Positions 17,468-26,217 of a DNA stretch of 64,000 nucleotides are shown here, one piece after another. Source of the DNA: Kordia sp. GTDB taxonomy: Bacteria > Bacteroidota > Bacteroidia > Flavobacteriales > Flavobacteriaceae. Each line of letters starts with the position of its first letter. Position 1 is the stretch's first letter. The notes under the pieces were generated by a model. It was not told the DNA's origin. It searched no databases and saw only the letters and a program-made list of their open reading frames with translations. The position numbers and the translations under genes were made by a program. The stretch spans positions 28,391 to 92,390 of the forward strand of contig NZ_JAKVBC010000019.1 of the NCBI RefSeq assembly GCF_022447245.1, written 5' to 3'.

Positions 17468-19540
17468 TTAATATTTCATCAACTCCTCTATTTTCTCTTT
17501 CACTTTTTCTGTAGATGGAATCATTGTTTGTTCCAATGTACTGTTTAATGGAATTGCTGGCATGTTTTCGGAACCTGTGACCATTACTGGTGCATCTAGG
17601 TATTTGAAACATTTTTCTTGAATCATTCCTGCAATAGAACGTGCAAAGGAATTATTTACGGGTTCTTCCGTTACTACCAAGCATTTCCCTGTCTTTTTTA
17701 CTGATGCTATGATCGTTTCTTCATCTAGTGGAAATAGTGTTCTTAAATCGATGATTTCGATGTTTTCACGTTGTCCTTCAGAAGCATTCATTGCCCAATG
17801 TGTTCCCATTCCGTAGGTAATCACCGTCATGGTTTCTTTGTCGTCTTGCTTCCAGATTTCTTGTAATACATTGGCTTTTCCAAATGGTAATAGATAATCT
17901 TCTGCTGGCTCAATAGAAGTTGCGCCTTTGGTTCCCGGTACTTTTGACCAATACAAGCCTTTGTGTTCTAAGATCACTACTGGATTTGGATCGTGATATG
18001 CAGCTTTCATCAAACCTTTTAAATCAGCTCCGTTACTTGGATAGGCAATCTTGATTCCGCGAATGTTGGTTAATACAGATTCTACGGAAGACGAATGATA
18101 CGGTCCACCACTTCCATAGGCACCAATTGGTACACGTAGAATCATAGAAACGGGCCATTTTCCGTTAGATAAGTAACAGGAACGACTTACTTCTGTAAAT
18201 AACTGATTGAGTCCAGGCCAAATATAATCTGCAAACTGCACCTCCACAATCGGTTTTAATCCTACGGCACTCATTCCAACTGTAGAACCTACGATAAATG
18301 CTTCTTGAATTGGCGTATTGAATACACGATCGTCTCCAAATTTTTGTGCTAAGGTTGCTGCTTCACGGAAAACTCCTCCTAAACGTCCTCCAACATCTTG
18401 TCCGTATAACAAACATTCTTTGTGTTCACGCATCAACTCTTCTACTGCAAATAAAGCACAGTCTACCATCACGACTTTTTCGTCTCGTTTTGGACTACGC
18501 TCTCCTACTTCAGTAGTTACTGGTGTTGGTGCAAAATCATGTGTAAATAAATCCTCTGGTGAAGGATCTTCTGCTTGTACTGCTTCGTCAAAATTTGCTT
18601 TTACTTGTGCGATGGCATCTGCTTCAATTTTTGCGACCTCAGCTTCTGAGAAACCATTGTCTAATAATTGCTGTTTGATTACTGGATACGGATCGCGCGA
18701 ACGTGCTTCTTCCAAATCGTCACGATACCATTCCATACGCACACCTGAAGTATGATGATTTAATAAGGGAACTTTGGCATGTACTAAGATTGGACGACGT
18801 TCTTCACGAATAGTCTTAATTACTTTTTCAAGCGTTTCATAGCTTTCTATAAAGTTAGCGCCATCAATAGAAACGGCATCTAATCCTTTAAATCCTTCCG
18901 CATACTCTGCAGCATTTTGTGCTCTGGTTTCAGCGGCATTTGCCGAAATGTCCCAACCATTGTCTTGCACTAAGTATAGTATTGGTAATTGCTTTAACGC
19001 AGCCATTTGAAAGGCTTCAGCAATTTCTCCTTCAGTGACTGACGCATCACCTAAAGAACACACGGTAATCGGTTTTAAATCACGTGTATCATCAAATGGA
19101 GAATCTTTCGCAGCTTGATCTTCAATACCTTGAATTTCTTTGTATTTCATTCCCATCGCAACACCTGTTGCCGGAATGGTTTGCATTCCTGTAGCCGAGG
19201 ATTGATGTGGGATTTTTGGTTTATCTATATCCTTTAAACTTGGATGCGAATAATAGGTTCTTCCACCTGAAAAAGGATCATCTTTTTTTGCTAATAATTG
19301 TAACATTAAATCATACGGACGCATTCCGATAGATAGCAACATGGCATCATCTCGGTAATATGGAAATGCATAATCTTGCGGAAGCAATTGCATTCCAACT
19401 GCACATTGAATGGCTTCGTGCCCACGTGAGGTTGCATGCACATATTTTGATACTTGCTTAAAGTTGTCTTCGTATAATGTTGCCATTGCCTTAGCAGTGC
19501 ATAGCAATGAGAATCCTTTTTGTAGTGTTTCTTTATTCAT
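17468..19540 (-). CDS. 2-oxoacid dehydrogenase E1, fused alpha and beta subunits (branched-chain type)
   Basis: 690-residue fusion of E1alpha and E1beta, the thiamine-diphosphate component that decarboxylates branched-chain 2-oxoacids and acylates the E2 lipoyl group. Residues about 1-330 are E1alpha with the ThDP signature GDASVTEGEIAEAFQMAAL...VQDN near 163-195. Residues about 355-690 are E1beta (VMVDCALFAVEELMREH, DRVFNTPIQEAFIVG, FADYIWPGLNQL, PVVILEHKGLYW). The fused form is common in Bacteroidota. Genomic context (ilvE and E2 upstream on the same strand, Lrp divergent) supports branched-chain rather than pyruvate specificity. Confidence 0.9.
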   Translation of the reverse strand: MNKETLQKGFSLLCTAKAMATLYEDNFKQVSKYVHATSRGHEAIQCAVGMQLLPQDYAFPYYRDDAMLLSIGMRPYDLMLQLLAKKDDPFSGGRTYYSHPSLKDIDKPKIPHQSSATGMQTIPATGVAMGMKYKEIQGIEDQAAKDSPFDDTRDLKPITVCSLGDASVTEGEIAEAFQMAALKQLPILYLVQDNGWDISANAAETRAQNAAEYAEGFKGLDAVSIDGANFIESYETLEKVIKTIREERRPILVHAKVPLLNHHTSGVRMEWYRDDLEEARSRDPYPVIKQQLLDNGFSEAEVAKIEADAIAQVKANFDEAVQAEDPSPEDLFTHDFAPTPVTTEVGERSPKRDEKVVMVDCALFAVEELMREHKECLLYGQDVGGRLGGVFREAATLAQKFGDDRVFNTPIQEAFIVGSTVGMSAVGLKPIVEVQFADYIWPGLNQLFTEVSRSCYLSNGKWPVSMILRVPIGAYGSGGPYHSSSVESVLTNIRGIKIAYPSNGADLKGLMKAAYHDPNPVVILEHKGLYWSKVPGTKGATSIEPAEDYLLPFGKANVLQEIWKQDDKETMTVITYGMGTHWAMNASEGQRENIEIIDLRTLFPLDEETIIASVKKTGKCLVVTEEPVNNSFARSIAGMIQEKCFKYLDAPVMVTGSENMPAIPLNSTLEQTMIPSTEKVKEKIEELMKY

Positions 19541-19565
19541 AGGTGATCATCTATCTTAATCCGTT

Positions 19566-19650
19566 CACTTCGACTCCGCTTAGTGTACTCTGTTTTGTTT
19601 TCAGTGTACTTTGTTTGTTGTTTGTAAGTACGTTGAGCGGAGTTGAAACG
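19566..19650. repeat. REP-like inverted repeat between ilvE and E1
   Basis: CACTTCGACTCCGCTTAGTGTAC (19566-19588) is matched imperfectly in reverse complement by 19628-19650 (core TTGAGCGGAGTTGAA). The same element occurs at 42148-42173, with looser relatives near 11664, 40728, 43538 and 55158. It resembles the short intergenic palindromes dispersed in flavobacterial genomes and could form a long hairpin in the E2-ilvE-E1 transcript. Confidence 0.7.
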
Positions 19651-19675
19651 TACTTTTGTGGAAACGCTTAATTAT

Positions 19676-20734
19676 TTATTCCGCAACTGAAACCATCCAG
19701 TTGTGTTTGTCTTCTAGTTTTCCTGCACGAACACCATTGATCGTGTTCATTACCAATTGCCCTACTGGACTTTCGTCAGATACGTGAATTTCTGTGTCTT
19801 TATAACCAATTGCTTGAATCATAGCAATTCCTACCGCAGTTCCTGTTCCGAATGCCTCTTCTAAACTTCCATTGTTAGAAGCTTCGATGATTTCGGAAAG
19901 TTTGAGTGGACGTTGCGCTACTTCATAACCATTGTCTTCTAATATTGTAATGACACTTTTACGAGTAATTCCATCTAAGATAGCGCCGTCTAAACTTGGC
20001 GTGATGAATTTCCCATTGATTTTAAAGAAGATATTCATGGTTCCTACTTCCTGAATGTATTCAAATTCATGCGCATCTAACCATAATACTTGATCGAATC
20101 CTTTGGATTTTGCAATTTCCGTTGGACGAATGGCTGCAGCATAGTTTCCTGCGGCTTTGGCTTCTCCTGTTCCTCCTTCCGCTGCACGAATGAATTTTGT
20201 TTCAGCGTATAACTTGATACGTTTTGTAAAGAATGGTCCTGCTGGTGATGCAATGATGATGAAATGATAGCTTGTTGCAGCGCGCATTCCAATAAATGCT
20301 TCTGTTGCATACATGAATGGACGCAGGTATAAGGCACTTCCTTCTTGTGGTGGAATCCAACCGCGTTCCATATCTACAATTTTCTTTAATCCTTCCACAA
20401 ATAATTCTTCTGGAAATTCTGGCATTCCCATACGACGTGCACTAAAATTTAATCGTTTTGCGTTTTCTTCTGGACGAAATAGTAATGGCTCACCTTCAGC
20501 GTTTACGGTAGCTTTCATTCCTTCAAAAATAGCCTGACCGTAATGTAATGCCATCGCTGCAGGATGCGTTGGAATCATTCCTAACGGTTGAATTTTTGGT
20601 GTTTGCCATGCGCCATCTTCATACGAACAGATAAACATGTGATCGGTAAATGTTCTTCCCAACGGAATGTTGTCAAAATCGAGTTTTGAAAGGTTAGACT
20701 CCGTAGTTTTTGTAATTTCAATCTTGTGTGCCAT
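19676..20734 (-). CDS. ilvE: branched-chain amino acid aminotransferase
   Basis: PLP-dependent class IV aminotransferase (EC 2.6.1.42) interconverting Val/Leu/Ile and their 2-oxoacids. The start at 20734 (MAHKIEITK) is preferred over an ATG nine bases upstream. Family features: HYGQAIFEGMKA, FRPEENAKRLNFSARRM, LYLRPFMYATEAFIG, the PLP lysine region GEAKAAGNYAAA near residue 198, EVGTMNIFF, LDGITRKSVI and EAFGTGTA. About 352 residues, the length of the longer mitochondrial-like IlvE type. Between E2 and E1, it supplies branched-chain oxoacids to the dehydrogenase. Confidence 0.93.
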   Translation of the reverse strand: MAHKIEITKTTESNLSKLDFDNIPLGRTFTDHMFICSYEDGAWQTPKIQPLGMIPTHPAAMALHYGQAIFEGMKATVNAEGEPLLFRPEENAKRLNFSARRMGMPEFPEELFVEGLKKIVDMERGWIPPQEGSALYLRPFMYATEAFIGMRAATSYHFIIIASPAGPFFTKRIKLYAETKFIRAAEGGTGEAKAAGNYAAAIRPTEIAKSKGFDQVLWLDAHEFEYIQEVGTMNIFFKINGKFITPSLDGAILDGITRKSVITILEDNGYEVAQRPLKLSEIIEASNNGSLEEAFGTGTAVGIAMIQAIGYKDTEIHVSDESPVGQLVMNTINGVRAGKLEDKHNWMVSVAE

Positions 20735-20921
20735 TTGCATCATCGTACGGGGATTTTAGTGTTTTAGTTTAGTTAGTTGTTTTAGTAGTCGCTTTGCTCC
20801 TGTTATTTGTGTATTTGTTTTTTGTTGATTTGTTTGTAGATATGACTGTTCTCAATACTAACATCTCATATCTATTTCCCGTTTCGTAGTACTTGTCAAC
20901 ACTAATTTTTCTGGGAAAAAT

Positions 20922-20935
20922 CACTCGAAGTGACG
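20922..20935 (-). repeat. ACGTCACTTCGAGTG element (inverted copy)
   Basis: On the minus strand this reads ACGTCACTTCGAGTG followed by ATTTTTCCC, nearly the same as the copy at 12729-12743. It sits in the 238-base gap between E2 and ilvE, which otherwise has no visible gene. Confidence 0.65.
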
Positions 20936-20982
20936 TATTGTTCTTTCTTATTCACAAATCCTTTTCATTTCAAGCTCAAACA

Positions 20983-22305
20983 TCAAATCTTTCGATTTGC
21001 GTCAAAATCTTCTAGATAATCACCTACTTTTCTCAGGAATGATCCGCCTAAATATCCATCAACAACTCTATGGTCGAATGATAATGATAGATACATCATG
21101 CTACGAATTGCGATTTCATCTCCTTTTTCTGTTTCAATAACTTCTGGCCGTTTTTTGATGATTCCCAATGCTAAGATGGCTACTTCTGGTTGATTGATGA
21201 TTGGTGTTCCAATTAAACTTCCAAAGGTTCCAACATTAGAGATCGTAAACGTGCTTCCTTGAATTTCTTCTGGTTTGAGTTTGTTATCTCTTGCCGCAGC
21301 AGCCAAATGATTGACTTCCGAAGCCAAGCCTTTTAAGTTTTTATCATCTGCATTTTTTACTACAGGTACAATCAAGTTTCCACTTGGTAATGCTGTAGCC
21401 ATTCCTATGTTAATGTCTTTACGTTCTATGATTTTCATTCCGTCTTCCGATACCGAAGCATTGATACCTGGGAAATCGATGACTGCTTTTGCCACTGCTT
21501 CAACAAATAATGGAGTAAACGTTAAGCGTTGTCCGTATTTTTCTTGGAATGCTACTTTGTTTGCATCACGCCAATTCACCATATTCGTTACATCAATTTC
21601 AATGTATGCAGTTACATGTGGCGATGTATGTTTTGAGTACACCATGTGGTCTGCAATCATTTTACGCATACGATCCATTTCGATCACATTGTCATGACCT
21701 TCCACAAATTTGATTGGTGGCGGATTGTAACTACTTTTTGGCTGTGTTGGTTGGCCTTGTACTTGTGGTCTACTCGCCAGTGGATATTGTCTATTTTTTA
21801 AATAGTTGAATACATCACTTTTTCGAATTCGTCCTTCTGCTCCTGTTCCTGGAATGCTTTGTACTTCATCAATCGTCATATTTTCCTTTTTCGCAATACT
21901 GACGATTAATGGTGATAAAAAGGCATCTGGATTTCGTACGAATTCTGAATGTTGAATCTTAGGTTCAGGATTGCTTGAAGTATTCGAAGTTGTAACGCTC
22001 GCTGCTTTTGGTTCGTGAGTTTGTAGATCTTCTCTAGAAATTTCTGCGGCTATTTCTCCATTTTCAGAAGCATCAATCAGTGCAATAATTTCTCCAACTG
22101 GTACTACATCATTTGGTTGAAAACGAATTTCGGTAATCACACCAGTACATGGTGACGGTACTTCAGAGTCTACTTTGTCCGTTGCTACTTCTAAAATAGT
22201 TTCTTCAATTTCAACCGTATCTCCAACATTTTTCATCCAACTAATAACAGTGGCTTCAGAGATACTTTCTCCCATTTTGGGCATTTTCAGCGGTACAATA
22301 GGCAT
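20983..22305 (-). CDS. 2-oxoacid dehydrogenase E2, dihydrolipoamide acyltransferase
   Basis: 440-residue E2 core enzyme. Lipoyl domain at residues 1-80 with the modified lysine in EVATDKVDSEVP (K44). A linker rich in Thr/Ser/Asn (about 85-125), then the peripheral-subunit-binding domain about 130-170 (LSPLIVSIAKKE, IPGTGAEGRIRKSDVFNYL), a second linker, and the catalytic domain with the active-site FDHRVVDG near 411-417. It transfers the acyl group from E1-bound lipoate to CoA. First gene of the minus-strand E2-ilvE-E1 set and divergent from an Lrp-type regulator. No E3 (lipoamide dehydrogenase) is in the window. Confidence 0.93.
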   Translation of the reverse strand: MPIVPLKMPKMGESISEATVISWMKNVGDTVEIEETILEVATDKVDSEVPSPCTGVITEIRFQPNDVVPVGEIIALIDASENGEIAAEISREDLQTHEPKAASVTTSNTSSNPEPKIQHSEFVRNPDAFLSPLIVSIAKKENMTIDEVQSIPGTGAEGRIRKSDVFNYLKNRQYPLASRPQVQGQPTQPKSSYNPPPIKFVEGHDNVIEMDRMRKMIADHMVYSKHTSPHVTAYIEIDVTNMVNWRDANKVAFQEKYGQRLTFTPLFVEAVAKAVIDFPGINASVSEDGMKIIERKDINIGMATALPSGNLIVPVVKNADDKNLKGLASEVNHLAAAARDNKLKPEEIQGSTFTISNVGTFGSLIGTPIINQPEVAILALGIIKKRPEVIETEKGDEIAIRSMMYLSLSFDHRVVDGYLGGSFLRKVGDYLEDFDANRKI

Positions 22306-22504
22306 GAGCGTTTGTTTTTTATTTAGGGTCCTGCTTTATATTAAAAAGCGAACAAAAATACTGTTTTTTCAATCAAAAAAAAACAAATACACTACTCTAT
22401 ATTAGTATTTGAAGTGTTTTTTTCTTTATTTTTGAATTTCAATTATATTTTTTTCTTTTAGAAGCTGTCTTATGTAGCTTTTTTATATTTTTTATCTAAA
22501 ACCT
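22306..22504. promoter_or_regulatory. divergent promoter region, E2 operon / Lrp gene
   Basis: 199-base very AT-rich intergenic segment. A TATTTTTG box at 22427-22434 faces the regulator, and CAAAAATA at 22353-22360 is the same -7 element (TAnnTTTG) facing E2, with a TTTG 23 bases further upstream at the long end of the usual spacing. Both promoters share the space where an Lrp-type regulator would bind. The -33 match for the lrp side is poor. Confidence 0.45.
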
Positions 22505-22972
22505 ATGAAATTAGATCACATTGATTTGAAAATTTTAAAGTTGTTACAGCAAAATAGTAATCGTACAACTAAAAGTTTGGCTGAAGAATTAAAGATGTCG
22601 ACAACACCTGTTTTTGAACGCATTAAAAAACTTGAAAAAGAAGGTTATATTGATGATTATGTTGCTTTATTGAATGCCAAGAAGTTAGGTTTAAAACAAA
22701 CCGTTTTTATTGGTATTACATTACAGGGACATACGCGCAGTTATTTGGAACGTTTTGTAAAACAGATCAATACTTTTCCTGAAGTTGTAGAATGCCATCG
22801 TATTACTGGAAACTTTGATTATTTGTTAAAATTGGTTGTAGAAGATGTAGAAGCCTATGAAAAATTTATCATTACAAAACTAACTCTACTTCCATATCTG
22901 GGAAGTGTTCAGAGCTATATTGCACTCTCTAAAGGAAAGCAAACACATGAGCTAAATTTGAACGATTTATAG
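22505..22972 (+). CDS. Lrp/AsnC family transcriptional regulator
   Basis: 155 residues: N-terminal winged helix-turn-helix about 1-60 (LDHIDLKILKLLQQNSNRTT, STTPVFERIKKLEKEGYI) and C-terminal RAM ligand-binding domain about 65-145 (VFIGITLQGHTRSYLERFV, VVECHRITGNFDYLLKLVVEDVEAYEKFI). Lrp/AsnC proteins sense amino acids as octamers. Its position divergent from the branched-chain oxoacid dehydrogenase genes suggests it controls them, as BkdR does in Pseudomonas, and that leucine-type amino acids are the ligand. This is inference from context. Its own mRNA probably does not run into the next gene because of the terminator at 23133-23187. Confidence 0.9.
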   Translation: MKLDHIDLKILKLLQQNSNRTTKSLAEELKMSTTPVFERIKKLEKEGYIDDYVALLNAKKLGLKQTVFIGITLQGHTRSYLERFVKQINTFPEVVECHRITGNFDYLLKLVVEDVEAYEKFIITKLTLLPYLGSVQSYIALSKGKQTHELNLNDL

Positions 22973-23078
22973 TCACAAAAGTATCTTTTGTTCTCGCACT
23001 TCCTAAGAAATATTTTATAGTCATTTATTTTTTTTTCTATATTTGTATAATTGAAATTTAGTAATCAGTTGATTACAT

Positions 23079-23187
23079 GCTTGTTTTTCAACTTTAAGGA
23101 AGACATTGGAAAAGCAAGTGAAGTTTCTACGGAAAACCTCCGTATACCTTAAATCATAAAATTGATGTTGGTGTATGGAGGTTTTTT
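23079..23187 (+). promoter_or_regulatory. candidate attenuator/riboswitch-like leader with alternative terminator and anti-terminator
   Basis: A 16-base-pair stem (5' arm 23133-23148, 3' arm 23170-23185, with two G-U pairs) followed by a T-run ends 31 bases before the dehydratase start. Overlapping its 5' arm is a competing hairpin, TACGGA (23128-23133) with TCCGTA (23139-23144), which would prevent terminator formation. Upstream, two 5-bp helices (23080-23084 with 23114-23118, 23090-23094 with 23121-23125) could interleave as a small pseudoknot. A TATATTTG box at 23038-23045 could start transcription about 75 bases before the switch. It could simply be the lrp terminator, but the mutually exclusive pairing points to conditional termination. 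I recognise no known riboswitch class. Confidence 0.6.
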
Positions 23188-23218
23188 ATTTCCGCTCACC
23201 AACAAAAAAATAAACATT

Positions 23219-24172
23219 ATGGATATTTATAACGAAATTGAAATTGCAACGCAAAGAATACGTCCATACGTGCTGAAAACACCTTTGCTTAAATCAAAGG
23301 AATTAAGCAAACTTATTGAAGGTGAAGTATTCTTAAAATTAGAGAGCGAACAACACACAGGTTCATTTAAGGCTAGAGGAAGCATGAACAAACTATTATC
23401 GCTAACTCCTGAAGAAAGAAAAATAGGAACACTGACAGCTTCCACAGGAAATCATGGTTTAGGATATGCCAGAGCTTCTGAAATTACTCAAATTGAAGGC
23501 TGTATTTATCTCCCAACAAATGTATCGCCCTCAAAACTAAAAGCACTAAAGAATTACAATGTTACCCTAGAACAATATGGAACCGATTGTGTTGATACGG
23601 AAGTTTATGCAAAAGAAATGGCGCAAAAACTAGGAAAAATATGGATGTCTCCTTATAACGATCCGCAAGTTATTGGAGGACAAGGAACTGTTGGTGTAGA
23701 AATCATAGAACAAGTCCCAGATCTGGATACTATTTTAGTAACTATTGGCGGTGGCGGATTGATTTCAGGAATAGGAACCTATATCAAAAAAAACAATCCA
23801 ACTATAGAAATCATAGGTTGTGAACCTGAAAACTCCTGTGAAATGACTTTAAGCTTAAAAGCTGGAAAAATTACAGATATGGATGTTGAATTAGACACTT
23901 TATCTAGTGCATCAGCAGGCGGCATTGAACCGGATTCCATCACTTTTAATATTTGTCAAAAAGTGGTAGACGATACCATTTTAGTTTCAGAAACTTCTAT
24001 TGCTGATGCTATAAAATTCATGGTACATACACATTATAAAATTGTAGAAGGTGCTGCTGGTGTTGCCATAGCAAGTCTTATTGAAAACAAAGATCGATTT
24101 AAAGGAAAAAAAGTAGTCATCGTGATATGTGGAGGAAATATGGATGCTGACAAATTGAAAAAAATTATCTAG
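23219..24172 (+). CDS. threonine/serine dehydratase-like PLP enzyme (EutB-like)
   Basis: 317-residue fold-type II PLP enzyme starting at 23219, just after the leader hairpin; upstream ATGs lie inside that hairpin. Seen: the Schiff-base lysine in TGSFKARGSMNK (about K50), STGNHG for the substrate carboxylate, the phosphate-binding loop GGGGLISG near 176-183, and a C-terminal VICGGN. There is no ACT regulatory domain, so it is the catabolic or specialised type. Stop and start are 2 bases from an ornithine-cyclodeaminase-like gene. This pair is the arrangement of EutB and EutC in hydroxyectoine use and also of enzyme pairs in amino-acid natural-product routes. The true substrate is open. Confidence 0.85.
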   Translation: MDIYNEIEIATQRIRPYVLKTPLLKSKELSKLIEGEVFLKLESEQHTGSFKARGSMNKLLSLTPEERKIGTLTASTGNHGLGYARASEITQIEGCIYLPTNVSPSKLKALKNYNVTLEQYGTDCVDTEVYAKEMAQKLGKIWMSPYNDPQVIGGQGTVGVEIIEQVPDLDTILVTIGGGGLISGIGTYIKKNNPTIEIIGCEPENSCEMTLSLKAGKITDMDVELDTLSSASAGGIEPDSITFNICQKVVDDTILVSETSIADAIKFMVHTHYKIVEGAAGVAIASLIENKDRFKGKKVVIVICGGNMDADKLKKII

Positions 24173-24174
24173 AA

Positions 24175-25122
24175 ATGGCAGAAATTATACGCTTAAAAGA
24201 GATAAAAAACATTGTACAAAATATTGATATTATTGCTACAATGGAAGAAGGTTTTATTGTCTATAGTAATGGAAATACGGTTGTTCCTCCAGTTGGTGAA
24301 TTAATTTTTGACGAACCAAAAGGAGAAGCTCATATTAAATATGGCTATGTTAAAAATGATGATTATTATGTTATTAAAGTCGCTTCTGGCTTTTATGACA
24401 ATCCGAAACTCGGAATTTCTTCCAGTCAAGGATTGATGTTATTGTTTAGTCAAAAAACAGGTCAACCCGTTGCTATTTTACTAGACGAAGGTTTCCTTAC
24501 CGATATTCGTACAGCTGCTGCTGGAGCGTTAGCTGCCAAATATTTTGCTCCAAAAGAAATTTCTGCTATTGGTATTATTGGTACGGGAATTCAAGCCAAA
24601 TTACAACTACAATACTTGCAAAAGCATACACCTTGTAAAACGGTTTGGGTTTGGGGAAGAACAGCTAAAAATGCAGCTAAGTTTGTATCAGATTTAGCAC
24701 ATGACTTTACTATTCATATTGCAGATTCTCCAGCAGAAGTTGCTTCACATTCCAATTTGATTGTGACGACTACTCCTTCAACAAAACCACTACTCCACGC
24801 AGATGATATTGTATCTGGAACACATGTTACGGCTGTTGGCTCTGACACTTCTGAAAAACAAGAACTTTCTAGTGATTTAGTAAGTGAAGCAAACATTGTT
24901 GTCGCTGATAGTATTCCGCAAAGTAACAGTAGAGGAGAAATTTATCGTGCTGTAAAAGATGGAAAATTAGCTCCAAACAAAGTTGTTGAACTTGGAACAG
25001 CTGTTCAAAATACCGCTTTACAAAGAACCAACGAACAACAAATTAGCATTGTAGACTTAACTGGCGTTGCTGTACAAGACATGATGATCGCAAAAGCTGT
25101 TTACACAAACTTTAAAAATTGA
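24175..25122 (+). CDS. ornithine cyclodeaminase/mu-crystallin family protein (EutC-like)
   Basis: 315-residue NAD(P)-dependent protein. The N-terminal substrate domain contains HIKYGYVKNDDYYVIKVASG and LLDEGFLTDIRTAAAGALAA; the Rossmann fold begins IGIIGTGIQAKLQLQYL near residue 131; the C-terminal part has VTAVGSDTSEKQELS and ELGTAVQN. Family members deaminate or cyclise ornithine, reduce imines, or act as EutC. Directly downstream of the dehydratase with a 2-base gap, so surely co-transcribed and probably consecutive in one pathway. Confidence 0.88.
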   Translation: MAEIIRLKEIKNIVQNIDIIATMEEGFIVYSNGNTVVPPVGELIFDEPKGEAHIKYGYVKNDDYYVIKVASGFYDNPKLGISSSQGLMLLFSQKTGQPVAILLDEGFLTDIRTAAAGALAAKYFAPKEISAIGIIGTGIQAKLQLQYLQKHTPCKTVWVWGRTAKNAAKFVSDLAHDFTIHIADSPAEVASHSNLIVTTTPSTKPLLHADDIVSGTHVTAVGSDTSEKQELSSDLVSEANIVVADSIPQSNSRGEIYRAVKDGKLAPNKVVELGTAVQNTALQRTNEQQISIVDLTGVAVQDMMIAKAVYTNFKN

Positions 25123-25127
25123 AACCA

Positions 25128-26196
25128 ATGAAAAAACTATTTGTAAAAACATGAATCAGTATTCTTCTCTTAACACCTATAATAAGTTTGGGATAAGATG
25201 AAAAACATAGCTACTGAAATTAAGTTATTGGATGCTAATAAAGACGGAATCCTTAATCCGTATGAAGCTTTGGATGTATTGCTTCAGTAACTAAATGAAA
25301 ACGAAAAACCACTCTCGCTGAAAGATTTCAAGTCTATTTTTTCTGAGTACGAAGCAGTCCAAAAACAAGAATTTACAGAGCTTTTTAATGAGTTTGATGC
25401 TAACAAGGATCATAAAATTCAATATGAAGAAGCAAACGAAGATATGTTAGGTTTTATCATTGCGATGGATGCGAATAAAGATAAAGCGGTGACACTTACA
25501 GAAATGATAGATTTTGATTTTGCATCTGCTTTCCAAGTCAGCGAAGAAGATATTAACGAACGAATTGATGGAATTTTTGAAGAGTACGGAATTAATCCTT
25601 TACCCTTAAAAAAAGTAAAGAAAGAACAATTGGGTCGATTTTCTGAATGGGATAAAGATCACGATGGACTTTTAACACGAAAAGAAATATATAGTTATAT
25701 GAAGACAGACAATACACCTGTGAAATTCAGTGTACAAGGAGAAACCGCTTATATGAAGGGAGTGATTACTGCCTCAACTCCAGCAACTGTATTGCAATTA
25801 TTATTTGAACACCCTGAAGTAACTAGCATCGAAATGTTGACTGTTCCGGGTTCTATAGACGATATTGCCAATTTACGTACTTCCTTATATGTGCACAAAT
25901 TTGGTTTGAACACAAAACTAAATGCTAACATTTCTGTAGCTTCTGGTGGAACAGATTTCTTTTTAGCTGGCAGACAACGTATTGTGGAAAAAAGAGCTTA
26001 AATTGGAGTACATTCTTGGGGCAGAGGAAATGTAGCTACCACAGATGTTCCTTAGGACGATCCTGCTCATGAAAAGTATTTGAATTATTACAAAGTAGTA
26101 GGCATTCCACAAGCCTTCTATTGGTGTACTTTAGAAGCTGCACCAGCGAGTGATATTCACATTATGACAGAAGATAAAATTATAAATACAAAATAA
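25128..26196 (+). pseudogene. EF-hand plus ClpP-like exported protein, multiply interrupted
   Basis: Decayed gene. It begins MKKLFVKT at 25128, hits TGA, then resumes as ISILLLTPIISLG (signal-peptide core) followed by TAA at 25194-25196 where a Gln is expected. After a one-base shift it continues from 25198 with EF-hand loops DANKDGILNPYE, DANKDHKIQYEE, DANKDKAVTLTE and DKDHDGLLTRKE. Stops follow at 25288 (TAA), 25999 (TAA) and 26053 (TAG), with homology continuing across each: VASGGTDFFLAG, then IGVHSWG, then DDPAHEKYLNYYK and FYWCTLEAAP. The C-terminal part resembles periplasmic ClpP/crotonase-fold proteins of the COG3904 type with an ASGG nucleophile turn. Five or more stops exclude simple sequencing error. 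Confidence 0.85.
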
Positions 26197-26217
26197 GAAC
26201 CAAAAAGTAATCGCATT

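Noticed and set aside
18318..18755. 145-codon plus-strand open frame opposite the E1 gene
   Set aside because: It is the antisense shadow of the E1alpha/beta coding sequence, has Ser/Lys/Arg-rich composition typical of such shadows, and no signal for independent expression.
23101..23150. Purine-riboswitch-like GTTTCTAC segment
   Set aside because: Only a fragment of the J1/2 consensus is present, and the flanking helices P1 to P3 with their loop-loop contacts cannot be drawn; the downstream genes are not purine-related.
23219..25122. Firm call of hydroxyectoine utilisation genes eutB/eutC
   Set aside because: The gene pair fits, but no ectoinase, deacetylase, aldehyde dehydrogenase or ectoine transporter is seen in the window.
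25128..26196. Stop-codon recoding (for example TAA as Gln) in this genome
   Set aside because: TAA, TAG and TGA all end intact genes throughout the window, and the EF-hand gene also has a frameshift. Decay explains it more simply.
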